From Glossina fuscipes (taxonomy: Eukaryota; Arthropoda; Insecta; Diptera; Glossinidae): a DNA stretch of 64,000 nt. The stretch is taken from assembly GCF_014805625.2 (NCBI RefSeq), contig NW_023998415.1, positions 16,932,724 to 16,996,723 on the forward strand, given 5' to 3'. Position 1 is the first letter of the stretch. The number at the start of each line of letters is the position of its first letter. Under the pieces are notes generated by a model. It did not search any database. It had not been told where the DNA came from and saw nothing but the letters and a program-made list of their open reading frames with translations. Both the position numbers and the translations under genes were made by a program. Positions 33,720 through 44,778 of this stretch are shown piece by piece.

Positions 33720-35280
33720 CAACCAAAGAGGCAAAGGAAGGATCTTTAAAGTGAAGTGATATCCCCTTCTTTTGCTGCAAAATCTCCGCAACATTTCGAT
33801 TTATAAATTGTATGTAAATATATATTTATATATATATATATATATAAATATATGTATATATATATCTGTACACTTAATACTCTTCTATTCCTCTTTTAAA
33901 ACATACGAAATACCACTCGATGATATATTTTGGCTGTTGAATGTTTATATATATACACAATATTCTTTTATAAGATGCACAATATATAATTTTATTCATT
34001 TATTAATACAATTACTACACAAAATGCTAAGTCAAAAAGTGTTGAACAAATTTAACAATGTTTCAACGAGTTAAACTACAATATTAACAATAATAATATA
34101 ATAAACGACATTTATCAAAATTGTGTATATAAGTTATGTAGATGCCGCTGATAATTTACGACCGGACAAAGAAAATAGTGACTGTTAAAAATATGAACTA
34201 AAATCGTCAGGCACTCATAAGAAGGGAGAGAGGTCAAAATATTTAAATCCTATCATAATTGTTCGTAAATATCACGTTTATTAAGTATTTAAATTTATAT
34301 TATTTCCAAGTTGACCCGCAGACAAATTAACATTTTTTTAAAACAACTTTTGCTTATAGCCAAAGATAGAGATTTCAATGATACTGAAAGACAAATCCAC
34401 CTAAGTGCATTTCGGTATTCGGGTCAAGACACGTATATAATTTATATTTAAATGCTTGTCACCTAAAATACGTGTACGTATATGAATCTCTGTTTCGCAC
34501 ATATTTATATTTATGTGACTAATAAATGCTTGACAAGTGCAACGTACGCTTTGTGTTAGTTATAATAAAAGCAGTTAAGGAGCAACTTAACCTTCAGATG
34601 AAAGGGTGACAATTCAGTAAGACTATGGCAATGATAATAAGGGGCCATCATACGTACATACATATATAAATATTTCTGAGTTTTATAAAGGTAACTACAG
34701 ATCTATTATACCTTAGTATACAGTTGATGTTTATATAAAAAAAAAAAAAAAAGAAGAAGCTATCTAAGCGATATTTTGAAACTACATTTATACTCGATTG
34801 ACAAATGAATAGGTATAAAAACTTTTGTCTTCGATGAACATAGTTTTGTTGTTTTTTTTTTTGTTTTTTTGTTTTGTTTATCACAAGATTAAGTTAGATG
34901 TATTTATGGATCTTTTTGCACTTGGTGAACTTAATTAATAATAGTAACACTAATTCGCACAATGATATGAAGAGGAAAAAAAAAATTTTTTTTTTCACAT
35001 TTTTAATAAAAAGACATGGTAGGTAGTAACATGATCTGTTTGTAAATTTGTACAAAAATTTCCAAGTAAGCAAAAAAGCTTTCGTCGAATTGTAAAAATT
35101 TTAAAGTATATCCATTTGTTTGAGTGTCTTTACTTGTTTAAATTCTGGACATTTCGCTTCTCCGTTCAAACTCATATGACAACCGGATGCGAGCACAAAC
35201 GAGGTACGCTGTGACAATTATTGCTTCAAATGCAAAAACTAAATGGCTTAGTAAAGTAATTATTTGAGAGTACAATTTCA

Positions 35281-35321
<41 letters not shown>

Positions 35322-35489
35322 CGACAATTACTTTTTTGGGGATAACTGATATGTACGACAGAGAGAATTCGGGAAACTTTTGCGTATTAGCATTTTTCTA
35401 TAAACTAATCACGACATTCGAAAAATTAAGTAAAATATTAAGTAAATTCACTTTCAAGAATGGTCTTTAATAAGGCGTTCGCTTTCAAG
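33720..35489. other. intergenic between two convergent genes
   Basis: No gene was found. It holds a TATA-repeat tract (33818-33864), poly-A/T tracts (34738-34752 and 34852-34870) and a (TA)n at 35283-35317 about 170 bases from the SH2 gene's stop. Probably contains 3' UTRs of both flanking genes. Confidence 0.5.
35283..35317. repeat. (TA)n microsatellite
   Basis: About 17 AT units downstream of the SH2 adaptor gene, possibly in its 3' UTR. Confidence 0.9.
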
Positions 35490-37818
35490 TCATACGTTCC
35501 AGTCTGTCATCATTTTGCGGAAATCATTTAGCGAACCGTAAGTGTCAGAGTCTTCATTTCCATTTTGAAGAGAAACTGTACTATTTGTGTTCGGACGTGG
35601 CAGCGTCAGCGGGATCGGCAACAGTTCTGGCATTACGGAATGATGTGTTATGAGGGCGCGCAGTGAAGAAAACTCTTTTGTGAAGCCCTATAAGTATTTA
35701 CAAATTACCATTGGCGTATATATATGTACATATATATATAGTTATATATTTTATTGCAAAGAATAGTACGAAAAGTTATTACCTTTATTTTATAGCCCCT
35801 TTGAGATCTTAAAATTAAATAATGGGCAACCTTAGGAGCTGGTGGAGGTACACGCAGAGACAAAGCAAAACAGCCCGGCTTGGTTGTACTCTCACGTACC
35901 AAAAAAGCTCCGGGATTTTGTCTCGATAATACTTCTAATGATATTTCTCTAGGAATGCCAGCTTGAAACCAAGGAGCTCCTTTCAATTCATTCTGTTCTG
36001 TCCGGCTTAAGCCTTCGAAACACATCGAGCCGGCAGATGGAAAGAGCTTCGGGCTTGAGTTGGCTGAAATAAAAAATGACATTAATAATTATTATTTTAA
36101 ATTTGATAGCAGTTTCATTACCACTGCAGGTTTCTCTGAAGTACTTTTTTTTATAACTAAATTCGTTACGATCGGTAAATTGCTGGGCGGTGTCAAGCAC
36201 TGACAAAGATTGTCCGTAAGAGTCCGCATAACGGCTAGGTAATAATTTCTCTGGCTCACAAATCGCCTCGTTTACGTAACCATCTGATATTGTTTGAGAC
36301 GATCCTGAATTTATCGATGACGATGTTGTGTTTACCAATGGGCGACTTTCTTCTGTAGCACGCAACAGACCCATGCCCATAGTTAATCGTTTCACCTACA
36401 AATGTTATCAGTTAATGAATGCAATAGCGGTGCAATCTACTTTCATCATTCAACATTAAATTAAAGAATATTTTAAGTCTTTATAAAACACTATTTGAAG
36501 TAATGGGATTGGAAATAAAATTAAATCCTAACTATTTTGATTTCAAAAGAAAGTTTTTGCGAATTTTTTTTTTTGTTTTCTTTTTAGACCTATTAGAATA
36601 GGTCTTAATGGCTTCGAGGTTACACAAGTGCTAAAAAATAAATAAATAAATTAATTAATTAATAAATAAACATATACATCGTTATGTATTTATTCTGCCT
36701 CTGCCCATCACTGAAGGATAAGGGTGAATTCATTTTGTTTTTTTTTTTTTTTTTCACAATGTATGTAACTCCCAAGAGGAAGGTTCAAAGACTCTATAAA
36801 GTTTACGCATTCGTGAGCAGCGTGAAATTCTGAATTGATTAAGCGGTGTCTGTCCGTACGTACGATATTTGTTATTGGCACTCTCCTGGTCACAAAAATT
36901 AAGATATCGACTTCAAATTTGATACAGACATTGGAAGTTGTTGCACGTAGGTTGGGCGAAATTGGTCGGAGCAGGAGCGCGCAGTGAACGCGATTCTGTT
37001 TTTACTAACAAAATTTTTGGATTTTTCCTCCAAAACTATAAAAGTTAGAAGGCTGGCATTTTCTACAGAATGTTTAAAATCATTTTGTACGTTCCTCACA
37101 TGAGAAGATATATTATCTACCTAAGAATGGGTTAATCCTAAAATGAACATGCTGAGATTTTTTCCTTAATAATATTAGCGATATGGATATCAAACAAAAG
37201 AATTTGAAAAGTAGAATGCGAACAGCATAGGTGCGAGAATATGGTGGATTCGTCTCCCGCTGAATATAATTTTCTTATTTATTAATTATTTTATTTCAAT
37301 TTATTGAGGGGTATTTAACGTAGATAACTATGTAATTTCGTGATTTTTGCACTTGTTCCAAAAATAGGAATGCATATAAATTGAAAATTCTCATTTTCAT
37401 CGTCATTTTCTTTTCGTAATAACTTCCTTTCGTGGCGTTATTTTCGCATCAATCAATTTTCATTTTATAAAATTCAACAAGTTCATACTTACTAAAGGCG
37501 GCTTATCCACTAGGCGGCGACAATTGTTCATTTCGGTGGGTGAATTGTCCTCTTCGGAACTGGGAGACTGCTGCACCCGATTCAATTGATGTCCTCCAAC
37601 ATCGTTGCTATTGCTAATTATAACGCAATTACTTTTAATTAGAAAACAAAAACAAAAACAAAAAAAAAAAAACAAAAAAACAAAAAGAAAACCCATACTT
37701 AAGTGTGCCTTATAACATACCTTAAACTTATTTGTGACAATAATTGTATAGGTCGCCTTTCATTTGTGGGCGAAATATGTGTCACCGATGGCTCTACACG
37801 CAATCGTATGTCCTGCAT
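35490..37818 (-). CDS. tensin-type SH2 adaptor protein, copy A
   Basis: Small predicted signalling adaptor with one SH2 domain and no catalytic domain. Five exons: 37818-37721, 37613-37493, 36395-36122, 36063-35783 and 35687-35490. Phases join to 323 aa starting at MQDIRLRVEPS. Residues 1-190 are low in structure, Ser/Glu-rich, and contain DKPPLVKRLTMG and the tyrosine motif GYVNE (Tyr about 113). The SH2 domain spans about 196-288: it begins APWFQAGIPREIS, has the phosphotyrosine-binding FLVRES (Arg about 221), KVAHYLILRSQRGYKIK, and ends LITHHSVMPELLPIPL. This layout is that of the tensin SH2 class. The C-terminal tail has DTYGSL. The best-conserved stretch with copy B is exons 3 to 5. No PTB or phosphatase domain is present, unlike true tensins. 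I do not know the fly orthologue's name. Confidence 0.88.
36705..37100 (+). repeat. dispersed repeat inside the SH2-A intron 2
   Basis: Order of blocks: CATCACTGAAGGATAAGGG, poly-T, TGTAACTCCCAAGAGGAAGG, AGACTCTATAAAGTTTACG, TCTGAATTGATTAAGCGG, TGTCTGTCCGTACG. The same blocks in the same order, with decay, are seen at 46.4 kb and in part at 25.2, 40.0-40.3, 40.6 and 55.2 kb. It lies antisense in the intron between SH2-A exons 2 and 3. Two minus-strand open frames here are by-products of the repeat. Confidence 0.7.
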
Positions 37819-39984
37819 GCTTTTATTTAATCAGAGAAGCGTTTAAATGAAATCTCGTCAAAAATTCAATATATTCGTGTTAAGAGAAAGAAAAATGCAA
37901 TGTTTTTATTCTAAAATATTTTCCGCACGTATATAAATTGACTTTATATGTGTATATTCAATTTTAAATAAAAGCAGTTTATCGTTCCTTCAATTCAACA
38001 ATGCATGAATGCATGCATGCATGCATACATGCATAGAAACGAAAACATTTTCTCAAGTTCTTAATTCTTATTCTACAAAACGGGTTCCGTTGTATAATAA
38101 AGTGAATGCAAGTGAATGAGCGAAGAAAATGGCAGTGTTTGCTTGGCAATTGGTGGTTACTTCTAAAACGACTCACCATAGGTTTAACTTTTTATTGCAA
38201 AGCAATTACTTTGTGTGATCGGTCTAGTCTAGGCGATCAGTAGCATATATATGTATATATTTATTTGTAATTGCATTGAATGTTATTTAAAGGTAAACGA
38301 GTCCTTTTGCATTGAAAAGCTTGTACTGCCAATATATTTTATATATTACACACCATTGCACACATATAATGTAAAAATAAGTGTAGAAATTTTTAATTGT
38401 AATGTGTTCACATTTAATTATGCATTACGCTGCATTTAAGATATAATTTAACCTGTCTTTACAAAAGCAACAAGTGAATAAAAACTTGTTACATTACAGG
38501 TTAATATATCGCTTAAAGGTGACTCGTCTTAAGGGTCTTTTGATTTTAAATTCAGATAATTGAAAGAGAGATGAGATAATGCGAAAAATGATTTTCATTT
38601 CAAGCACTTGCTTGACCTATACCTTTTTGAAAATAATGATATTCACATTGCGTTTTCTTTTATTTTTATTTTAATTTTTATTTTTTATTTTTTTTAACCA
38701 TCTTACACGTACAGAGTGTGTTTAATCTTTTCTCGGTAATCCAGTGTGTTGAACAACAGGTTTTCCATTATTGTGAAATTTATTCGTTGCTGTGCAAATT
38801 TATTATTCAGTGATTTCGTACATTTTCTATTTTCATTCGGCGGACTTGGTTTTTCTTTCGTTTACACACAAGTACTTATGATGCAATTGAAATGAATTTT
38901 TAATTCTTGCACTCAACTCAAAAGAGAAGACTTTTTTTTTTTTTTTCTTTTTTACTTCCTTTGTATGTTCTTAAGTTTTCGCGAATTTTCTGATATTATC
39001 ACATATCGATGCATTAGCGAAGATCCAGTCGAAATTTAATGTGCATTCCATTGCACAAGAGTTTAATGAACTGAGCAAATAGCGTAAACAATGCTATGCT
39101 GATATTGTTAAGAAGAATTTTAATGCATCGCATTCAATCGATAAATAAATGTTGTCAACCGATAGGAACAATGCTTGCTTATCAATTTCTTTTTCATTAC
39201 TAAAATTATATGAAAACTATTACTTTTCGGAAGAAATCACGAAAAGATCGGTTTTATAAAAAATCAAGTTACGATGTTCTTAAATTATGCCGACCTTTCG
39301 ACGTTTTATTTTGTTAGTTACATCTAGAGATGCCAAGTTTAATGATCTCTCAACTCATGCTCTCTCAAATTCTAAAGGGATTTTCGATATTAAAACTTGT
39401 TGCAATATATATACATATATATATATATATATACATTTTTTTTTTTTTTTTGAAAGTAAAAACGGATTGAGAACAAATTTCGGATGGATGGTATTTTCTC
39501 TGTTTAGCTTTTGGTTGCATTTTTCCTCTTCTTATTATTTTTTTGTTAGTTGTGGCAGGGTTGCATTTGTCTCTTCGACCGCCGCATTCTTGATTCTTTT
39601 AGTTCAACTTGATCTTGAACACTTTTTCCACAATCAGTTTATATTTGATTCTTGCTTAAATGTAAATATAATCAGATTTGCATTTTTAATATTGAATCAA
39701 TTTAATATAAGCCATTATGTCAATAGGATTAAAATGATCAATAACAATTGATTCAATAACGGATAACAAAAAGAGGTAAGCAAAATATTCAACCGATCAG
39801 GGTTCAGATGCACTGCTATCAAATTCTAAGACCTAATCTCATCATTTTACATAATTATATGTGCGTATATATGTTATTATATTATTTCATGATTAGCTCT
39901 TTCTTCATTTCTTAGGTCTTTCAATCTTTTGCTCTTCCCATATCGAGCGTAATCTTTAGACCCATCATCGAAAGATACGGGGCA
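37819..39984. other. upstream of SH2-A, no gene seen
   Basis: Presumed SH2-A promoter region. Contains a GCATGCAT run near 38005-38030, poly-T runs and a (TA)n near 39410-39432. Open frames here are low complexity. Confidence 0.45.
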
Positions 39985-40186
39985 TATGCATTTTGTCCAA
40001 ATGTTTGCAACACCCAGTAGGAAGCTTGATAGACTCCACAAGGTATATATATTTTTTTGGATCAGTATCAAGTTGAGAATCAATTTAAGCATGTGTGTTG
40101 TAAACATTCTCTTAGCAGTAAAAACCACGTCATCGGACAGACGGACTTGCTTAAATTGATTCAAAATTTGATGCTGATAAAGTGAG

Positions 40187-40223
<37 letters not shown>

Positions 40224-40300
40224 AAATATAGTTTACCGGGTCTCTGATGCTTCCTTCTGGGCGTTGCAAACGTTTTGTCAGCTTTCGGTGGAGGGTATAA
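39985..40300 (-). repeat. dispersed repeat fragment (two nested pieces)
   Basis: On the minus strand, CAACGCCCAGAAGGAAGCAT with CAGAGACCCGG, then a TA run, then AATTTAAGCAAGTCCGTCTG with TCCGATGACG; a second GGTGTTGCAAACATTTGG piece follows. These match the block order of the family at 36.7 kb. A 164-codon minus-strand frame crossing this repeat is considered spurious. Confidence 0.6.
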
Positions 40301-40499
40301 CAGGTAAGAAAATGATATTCAGTCGTGACCGAATCCTTTATGCCCATCATCGTGAAGAAGAAAATTTTCACGCTCTTTACTATTGGATGGATGCGGCTGG
40401 TTATTTTTCATTTCAGAATAAAAGTGAAGAGTATTTTATGGGCAGTAAGCAAAAAATATGAAAAGCAAAGGTGTTCGCAGATTTTGTTACATAGGCCTG

Positions 40500-40720
40500 T
40501 GGGCGTGTTTGGGTAATTTTTAGATGCTTTTGCAAGTTTTGGAAGCGATAGCATAATTTCTGCCAACAGTAGAATATTTACCACAGATATGATACAGTTG
40601 CGTAGACGGACAGACGAATAAACAACTGGACAGACAGACAGACATGCTTAAATCGCTTCGAATTGGTTCTGATAGTAAATACTGCGATGAATTCGCATTC
40701 GGGCGCATCGGGCTTACATA
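40500..40720 (-). repeat. dispersed repeat fragment
   Basis: On the minus strand: CCAATTCGAAGCGATTTAAG, CATGTCTGTCTGTCTGTCC, GTCTGTCCGTCTACGC, with a GTGGGCGTG block on the + strand at about 40500. Another copy of the same family, adjacent to the 40.0-40.3-kb fragment. Confidence 0.55.
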
Positions 40721-41056
40721 AATATATACGAATACTATCCGTATTCTGAGAGATGGCTGAGTAAAATTCTTCGCATCCTAAGTTTTATAGAAACACTAAC
40801 TACGTACGTATAGTGTGTTAGTGTTGCACTGCCATTAACTGGAATATGTCCACATTCATTACGTTTAACCAGAGACTCGCTAAATATTGAGTTATTGTGT
40901 TGTAGAATAGATTTTATTACGGATTAGATCTAGACGGATGCTATCGACAGCAGATTTGTCAGATATGTCTGTTCCTCATATGAAGAATTTCGTAATTTCG
41001 TAATTAATAGCCTCTGCTGGTTTCTTGTTGTTGTTACAATACATCTGTACAAATTG

Positions 41057-41263
41057 CTAATATAATTCTTTAAATTCGGCCAAACAATATTTAAGATTAC
41101 GTTGACATTTTAATGTACGCTCCATGGCAGGATCGAAAAAATCTTTCAACATTTTTTTCGTCATTCGCTTTAGAATAAAAAATCCGCGTAAAAAAAGTAT
41201 TTTTGCTCCTGTTCGGTGAGTCGTGCGTGTTATCTCAAAATTGGATAAAACAAGATCGTGCAA
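41057..41263 (-). other. unrecognised coding-like segment
   Basis: A minus-strand open stretch whose C-terminal part (RMTKKMLKDFFDPAMER, TLKCQRNLKYCLAEFKELY) has a helical, protein-like composition, ending in a stop. No domain recognised. It may belong with segments at 42.3-42.5 and 43.74-43.95 kb on the same strand as the remains of one gene broken by mariner insertions. This is inference. Confidence 0.25.
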
Positions 41264-41479
41264 AAAAAGAAAAGAGTCGCTTTTTTGTCGTTTTTGTCGA
41301 GCGGTTTCTTTCTCCTTTTCAAAGCAGAGTTGTTTGGTAGATTATGCGGTTACTTTGATCAATTTCCTCAATTTTCGTAAAACTTCTTTTCTTTTAAAAG
41401 ATCTTTGTTGATCTTTCTTTAAGAAAAAAAATAACAGTTAAATGGAGTTGGACTTATAGAACATAAGGTCTTCATTATT

Positions 41480-42070
41480 ATCTTTATTATCGATTCATTT
41501 TCGGACTTTTGCAACTTTGCGGAAGCCATGCTGCAACGATTTGAACAAATCGTAATCAGAAGGCCCCGCGCCCGATGAGTACACTGCGCAACGCATGTAA
41601 ACGTCTAGAAACAATTCATTCATCAATTACTAAGCTATTATTCGAAGGTTTTTTGAGAGTTTGCGATCGGTCTTCGTCCAATAAGACTTGCTTCATTCAT
41701 GGTTTTTGAGCTTTTTGGGTCCTCCAGGCCGTTTTTTGTCATTGACATCATCGCTTTTTAATCGTTGAAATCGAAATTGACAATTGGGATATGATGGAGC
41801 AGCATCACCATAAGCTGATGGACGTGTTTGCTAGGCTTCGGCAACAAATTTCATCAAACCAAACCACAAAGGTAATGAAAGTCGAAAATGTAATTTTGAG
41901 GACTCCACGTTGAACGAATCAACACATATTAAATGAAAAACTGTTAGTTTGTGTAGAGAGAGGAAGGTCAAAACGATCGAATTCCACCGTTATATTTACT
42001 AATATTTCCCATCTTTTTAAATCATTTTTACTTGTAAACTTCGCTGATCAAAATTAACGCAAACACCTAA
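41480..42070 (-). mobile_element. internally deleted mariner-family element, copy 1
   Basis: Read on the minus strand. The left end starts with TTAGGTGTTTGCGTTAATTT (42070 downward). The N-terminal coding relic resembles QTRPSAYGDAAPS and CQFRFQRLKSDDVNDKKRPG, the usual GD.APS..T...WF.RFK.GD..V.D..R.GRP region. A VLLDEDRSQT block follows (pattern LLDED..QTQ), and after a large deletion the C-terminal SDYDLFKSLQHG box (pattern SDYHLF.S..H). It carries several stops and frameshifts. The 5' half is homologous, in reverse orientation, to copy 2 at 43.16-43.74 kb. Its 3' terminal repeat was not found, so that end is truncated. Confidence 0.8.
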
Positions 42071-42299
42071 TATATTATATATTCAATATACTTGCCTTAT
42101 ATCAACTGATAGACTGACGTTTGACGTGACGTTTTTAAACACAATTGTTTTGGGGACTCTCCACTTTTAGTAAAATGTGTAGCGGGGTAAAAGTTCCCGT
42201 TAAAGCGATTCTTTTGATACGAATTATTTGGTGTTAAACGTATGCGGTTTGCATTTAACTTAAAAATTTCTGGCACAAATCTACGCTTAAGATAGTATT

Positions 42300-42480
42300 T
42301 TACAGTATTTTTTCTTTAAATAAGAAAAGTTGGAATTGGGTCATAAATTCTCTTAGATTTTCCTGCTTAAGTGCTTGACAAAAACTTTTGAAATAAACTT
42401 TTCGCATAGTTAGTTGGTCTACAATAGATGGAAAGAACTCGTTAAAAGTTCTGTTTGTAGGACTGTAGTTTAAACTGCTT
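42300..42480 (-). other. unrecognised coding-like exon candidate
   Basis: A minus-strand open stretch after an acceptor-like CATAAGCAG (about 42480) continues for about 58 codons to a donor-like CTGTAAAAT/stop region. Residues include TNRTFNEFFPSIVDQLTMRK and FCQALKQENLREFMTQFQLF. No family recognised. It lies between two mariner copies, on the same strand as segments at 41.1 and 43.8 kb. Confidence 0.28.
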
Positions 42481-42654
42481 ATGTTGTGGATGTCAAGCAA
42501 ATGCAAATAAAGCAGAAAAATAGTTGAAAGTTTTTCTCATCTTTGGAGGAGCATCTGTTTAATGCCGATTGCAACTACACAAAGTAAGTCCTTATAAAAA
42601 ATGAGGGAATGCGTAGGAGGATGAGATTGGTTGCGCAATTTTCATCATATGTGT

Positions 42655-42691
42655 GTATGTATGTATGTATGTATGTATGTATGTTTGTATT
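42655..42691. repeat. (GTAT)n microsatellite
   Basis: About nine GTAT units, starting TGTGTATGTATG and ending GTTTGTAT. Confidence 0.9.
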
Positions 42692-43160
42692 AGTGAAGTA
42701 ACTAATCATTGTATATTCTCTTCATACTCAAATCGGGGATAATCAGGATGTATATATATATATATATATAGTGCATGGAATAAAATGTTAATACCAATCA
42801 ATATTGTTTGCATTTTTATTGCCTACATAAACTTTTGTTTTGTTGTCTACGTCTCAGAAGTAAGAAATTGCAAAATATTTGCCTAAAGTCTGAACATGCA
42901 TTTATGCATTGGAACCTCAAGGGCATAACAAATTTTTATTTGTGGTGTTAACAATTCGAGCGATAGCGATAAGAATTCGCAAAAAAGAAACATAACCGAA
43001 TACCCGATGGGGAAAGTTAAAAAGCATTCACTTTATGGGCTCGGACTTGGGAAGATCGATTTATTTACGCAGTAATCTTGTATATTAACCAATTGTTAAA
43101 AAGTGCCTACGCTTGCAATCTTATTTTAAAATAACAAAATACGGTAAAGACTCTAACTAT

Positions 43161-43744
43161 TACGTATTTGCATTAATTTTAATCAGTGACTTTTATACGT
43201 AAAAATGATAAAGAATTGGGAAATATCAGTGTGTGAAACGATTGAATTCGTTGATTTTGACTTTCCTCTATATAAACTGATAGTTTTTCATTTAATATGA
43301 TTGATTTATTCATCGTATGCCGACGCTAAAAATTACATTTTCGACTTTTATTACTTTTGTTATTTGCTTTCACGCAATCTATTGTCGAAGCCCAGCAAAC
43401 GCGTCCTGAAGGTTATGGTGTTGCTGCTAAACTAAAAGAGACGACACGATTTGCCACTTTTGGGAATGGGAAGTTCTATCACACTCAGCATGGCGCCTGG
43501 CTGATTACCATTAGTTCAAATCGTTGCAGCATGACTTAGCTGGCACGCGGATCCGCAAAGTTGAAGAAGTGCGAAAATGAGTCGATCGATGGGTCGCCGC
43601 CAAATCAATAAAAGTGCTTTCGACATGCATGATAACGCCATGCCGTCAAATATGATGAAAACTACTTCGATTAATGTGCATTGTAGCATATTTTTCTCAA
43701 TAAATGCCTCTTCCAAGTGACCAAAATTTTTGCAAACACGCAAT
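43161..43744 (+). mobile_element. internally deleted mariner-family element with both ends, copy 2
   Basis: About 0.58 kb, versus about 1.3 kb for a full mariner. Terminal inverted repeats: left TTACGTATTTGCATTAATTT (43161), right, on the other strand, TTGCGTGTTTGCAAAAATTT (ending 43744), both followed by a TCA(G/C) and both bordered by TA. The N-terminal relic (about 43330-43500) reads HFRLLLLLLFAFTQS and GYGVAAKLKETTRF; the C-terminal relic (from about 43500) reads DY, KSLQHDLAG, KVEEVRK, VDRWVAAKSIK and ends YDENYFD-stop, typical of mariner. The catalytic middle is missing. The first half aligns with copy 1 in inverted orientation. Confidence 0.85.
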
Positions 43745-43949
43745 AATTTTTAGTGTGAAAATTATTCTGAATGTCTTGCCAATGCGCCTCATAATTGGTC
43801 CATCGTTCGTTTAAGTGAGCTTGTTTTATTTGCCATTTTCGCAAATGATGAGCTTCTGATTTGGTCCAAGCTTGTATTTCTTCATTCAGTAGAGTGCAGT
43901 GTGTAACCTTCAAAGGTGAAAAATGTGCGTCAAGACGAACAACAGGCAT
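43745..43949 (-). other. unrecognised ATG-started segment abutting mariner copy 2
   Basis: A minus-strand frame from an ATG at 43949 reads MPVVRLDAHFSPLK, LNEEIQAWTKSEAHHLRKWQ and NERWTNYEAHWQDIQNNFHT before entering the mariner end. Charged, helical composition. Removing the mariner would bring a TAG directly after HTKN, so the original frame might have ended there at about 68 aa. Not recognised. Confidence 0.3.
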
Positions 43950-44742
43950 GACATGAAATGTGTTTTTTCATTTGTTTAAGTTTTCAATAAAACAAAAAGC
44001 ATATTAAACTAGTAACCACTAGTTGAATGCATTCAACATTTCTTCTCGATTGATGGGAAGGATTATGCGCAGTAACGGTTTTAGCGTTTGTGAGCGTAGG
44101 CGCGGACATGTCAAATATTATACGGTTTTCGTTCGTCTGTCAACTTGATAGATAAAAACAAACTCAACGCAGCTTAGTTCCTGGCGAGCCCTAACACCTG
44201 GCGGTTTTTTAACGCTCAATGATTTTTTTCCAGTACCTTAAACTTTCTTTAAGAGCATCAACTAAAAGCTATGAAAAAAAAATTAAGAATTGTGTTTTTA
44301 CATTAAATTTACACACAACTAAGATTCGATAAGTGTGTCTGTGTCTGTGCATTTGTCAACGTGTCGACGTGTCAACGTATGTGATTTCTTTACACTATGA
44401 ATAAAATAAATAAAAAACTAAAGTTGTGTGTGTTCATTTCACTATTATCAAATCAAACAAATCAACAAATATTCAATTCAATTGGAGCCTGTTACCCAAT
44501 TTCGCTCAATATTATTATATTTAGGTGAATGAATGAATGAATGAATGAATGAATTGAATCTTGAAATTGTATTCGTTATTAACTTAACAAAATTTCAATT
44601 CAATAATTTTTTACATACTTATATATGAGTGTATGTATAATTAATTACAATTGCATATATATATATACATATATATGCATATATACATATATACATATGC
44701 ATATGTATATATACGCACAAATATCTAAATATATTTATATAT

Positions 44743-44778
<36 letters not shown>

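Noticed and set aside
39287..39751. 154-codon plus-strand open frame
   Set aside because: F/I/L/S-rich, crosses a TA run and a poly-T run, with no domain and no splice support.
39877..40371. 164-codon minus-strand open frame
   Set aside because: It runs through a TA microsatellite and two dispersed-repeat fragments, with blocks of alternating I/Y. Composition and repeat overlap make it an artefact.
43318..43539. Plus-strand frame with a signal-peptide-like start (LLLLLLFAFTQSIVEAQ)
   Set aside because: Alignment with the 41.5-42.0-kb copy and the mariner C-terminal motifs downstream show that it is transposase-derived, not a secreted protein.
43516..43743. 75-codon minus-strand frame rich in hydrophobic residues, first considered as a chemoreceptor piece
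   Set aside because: It is the antisense of the mariner copy 2 C-terminal coding relic.
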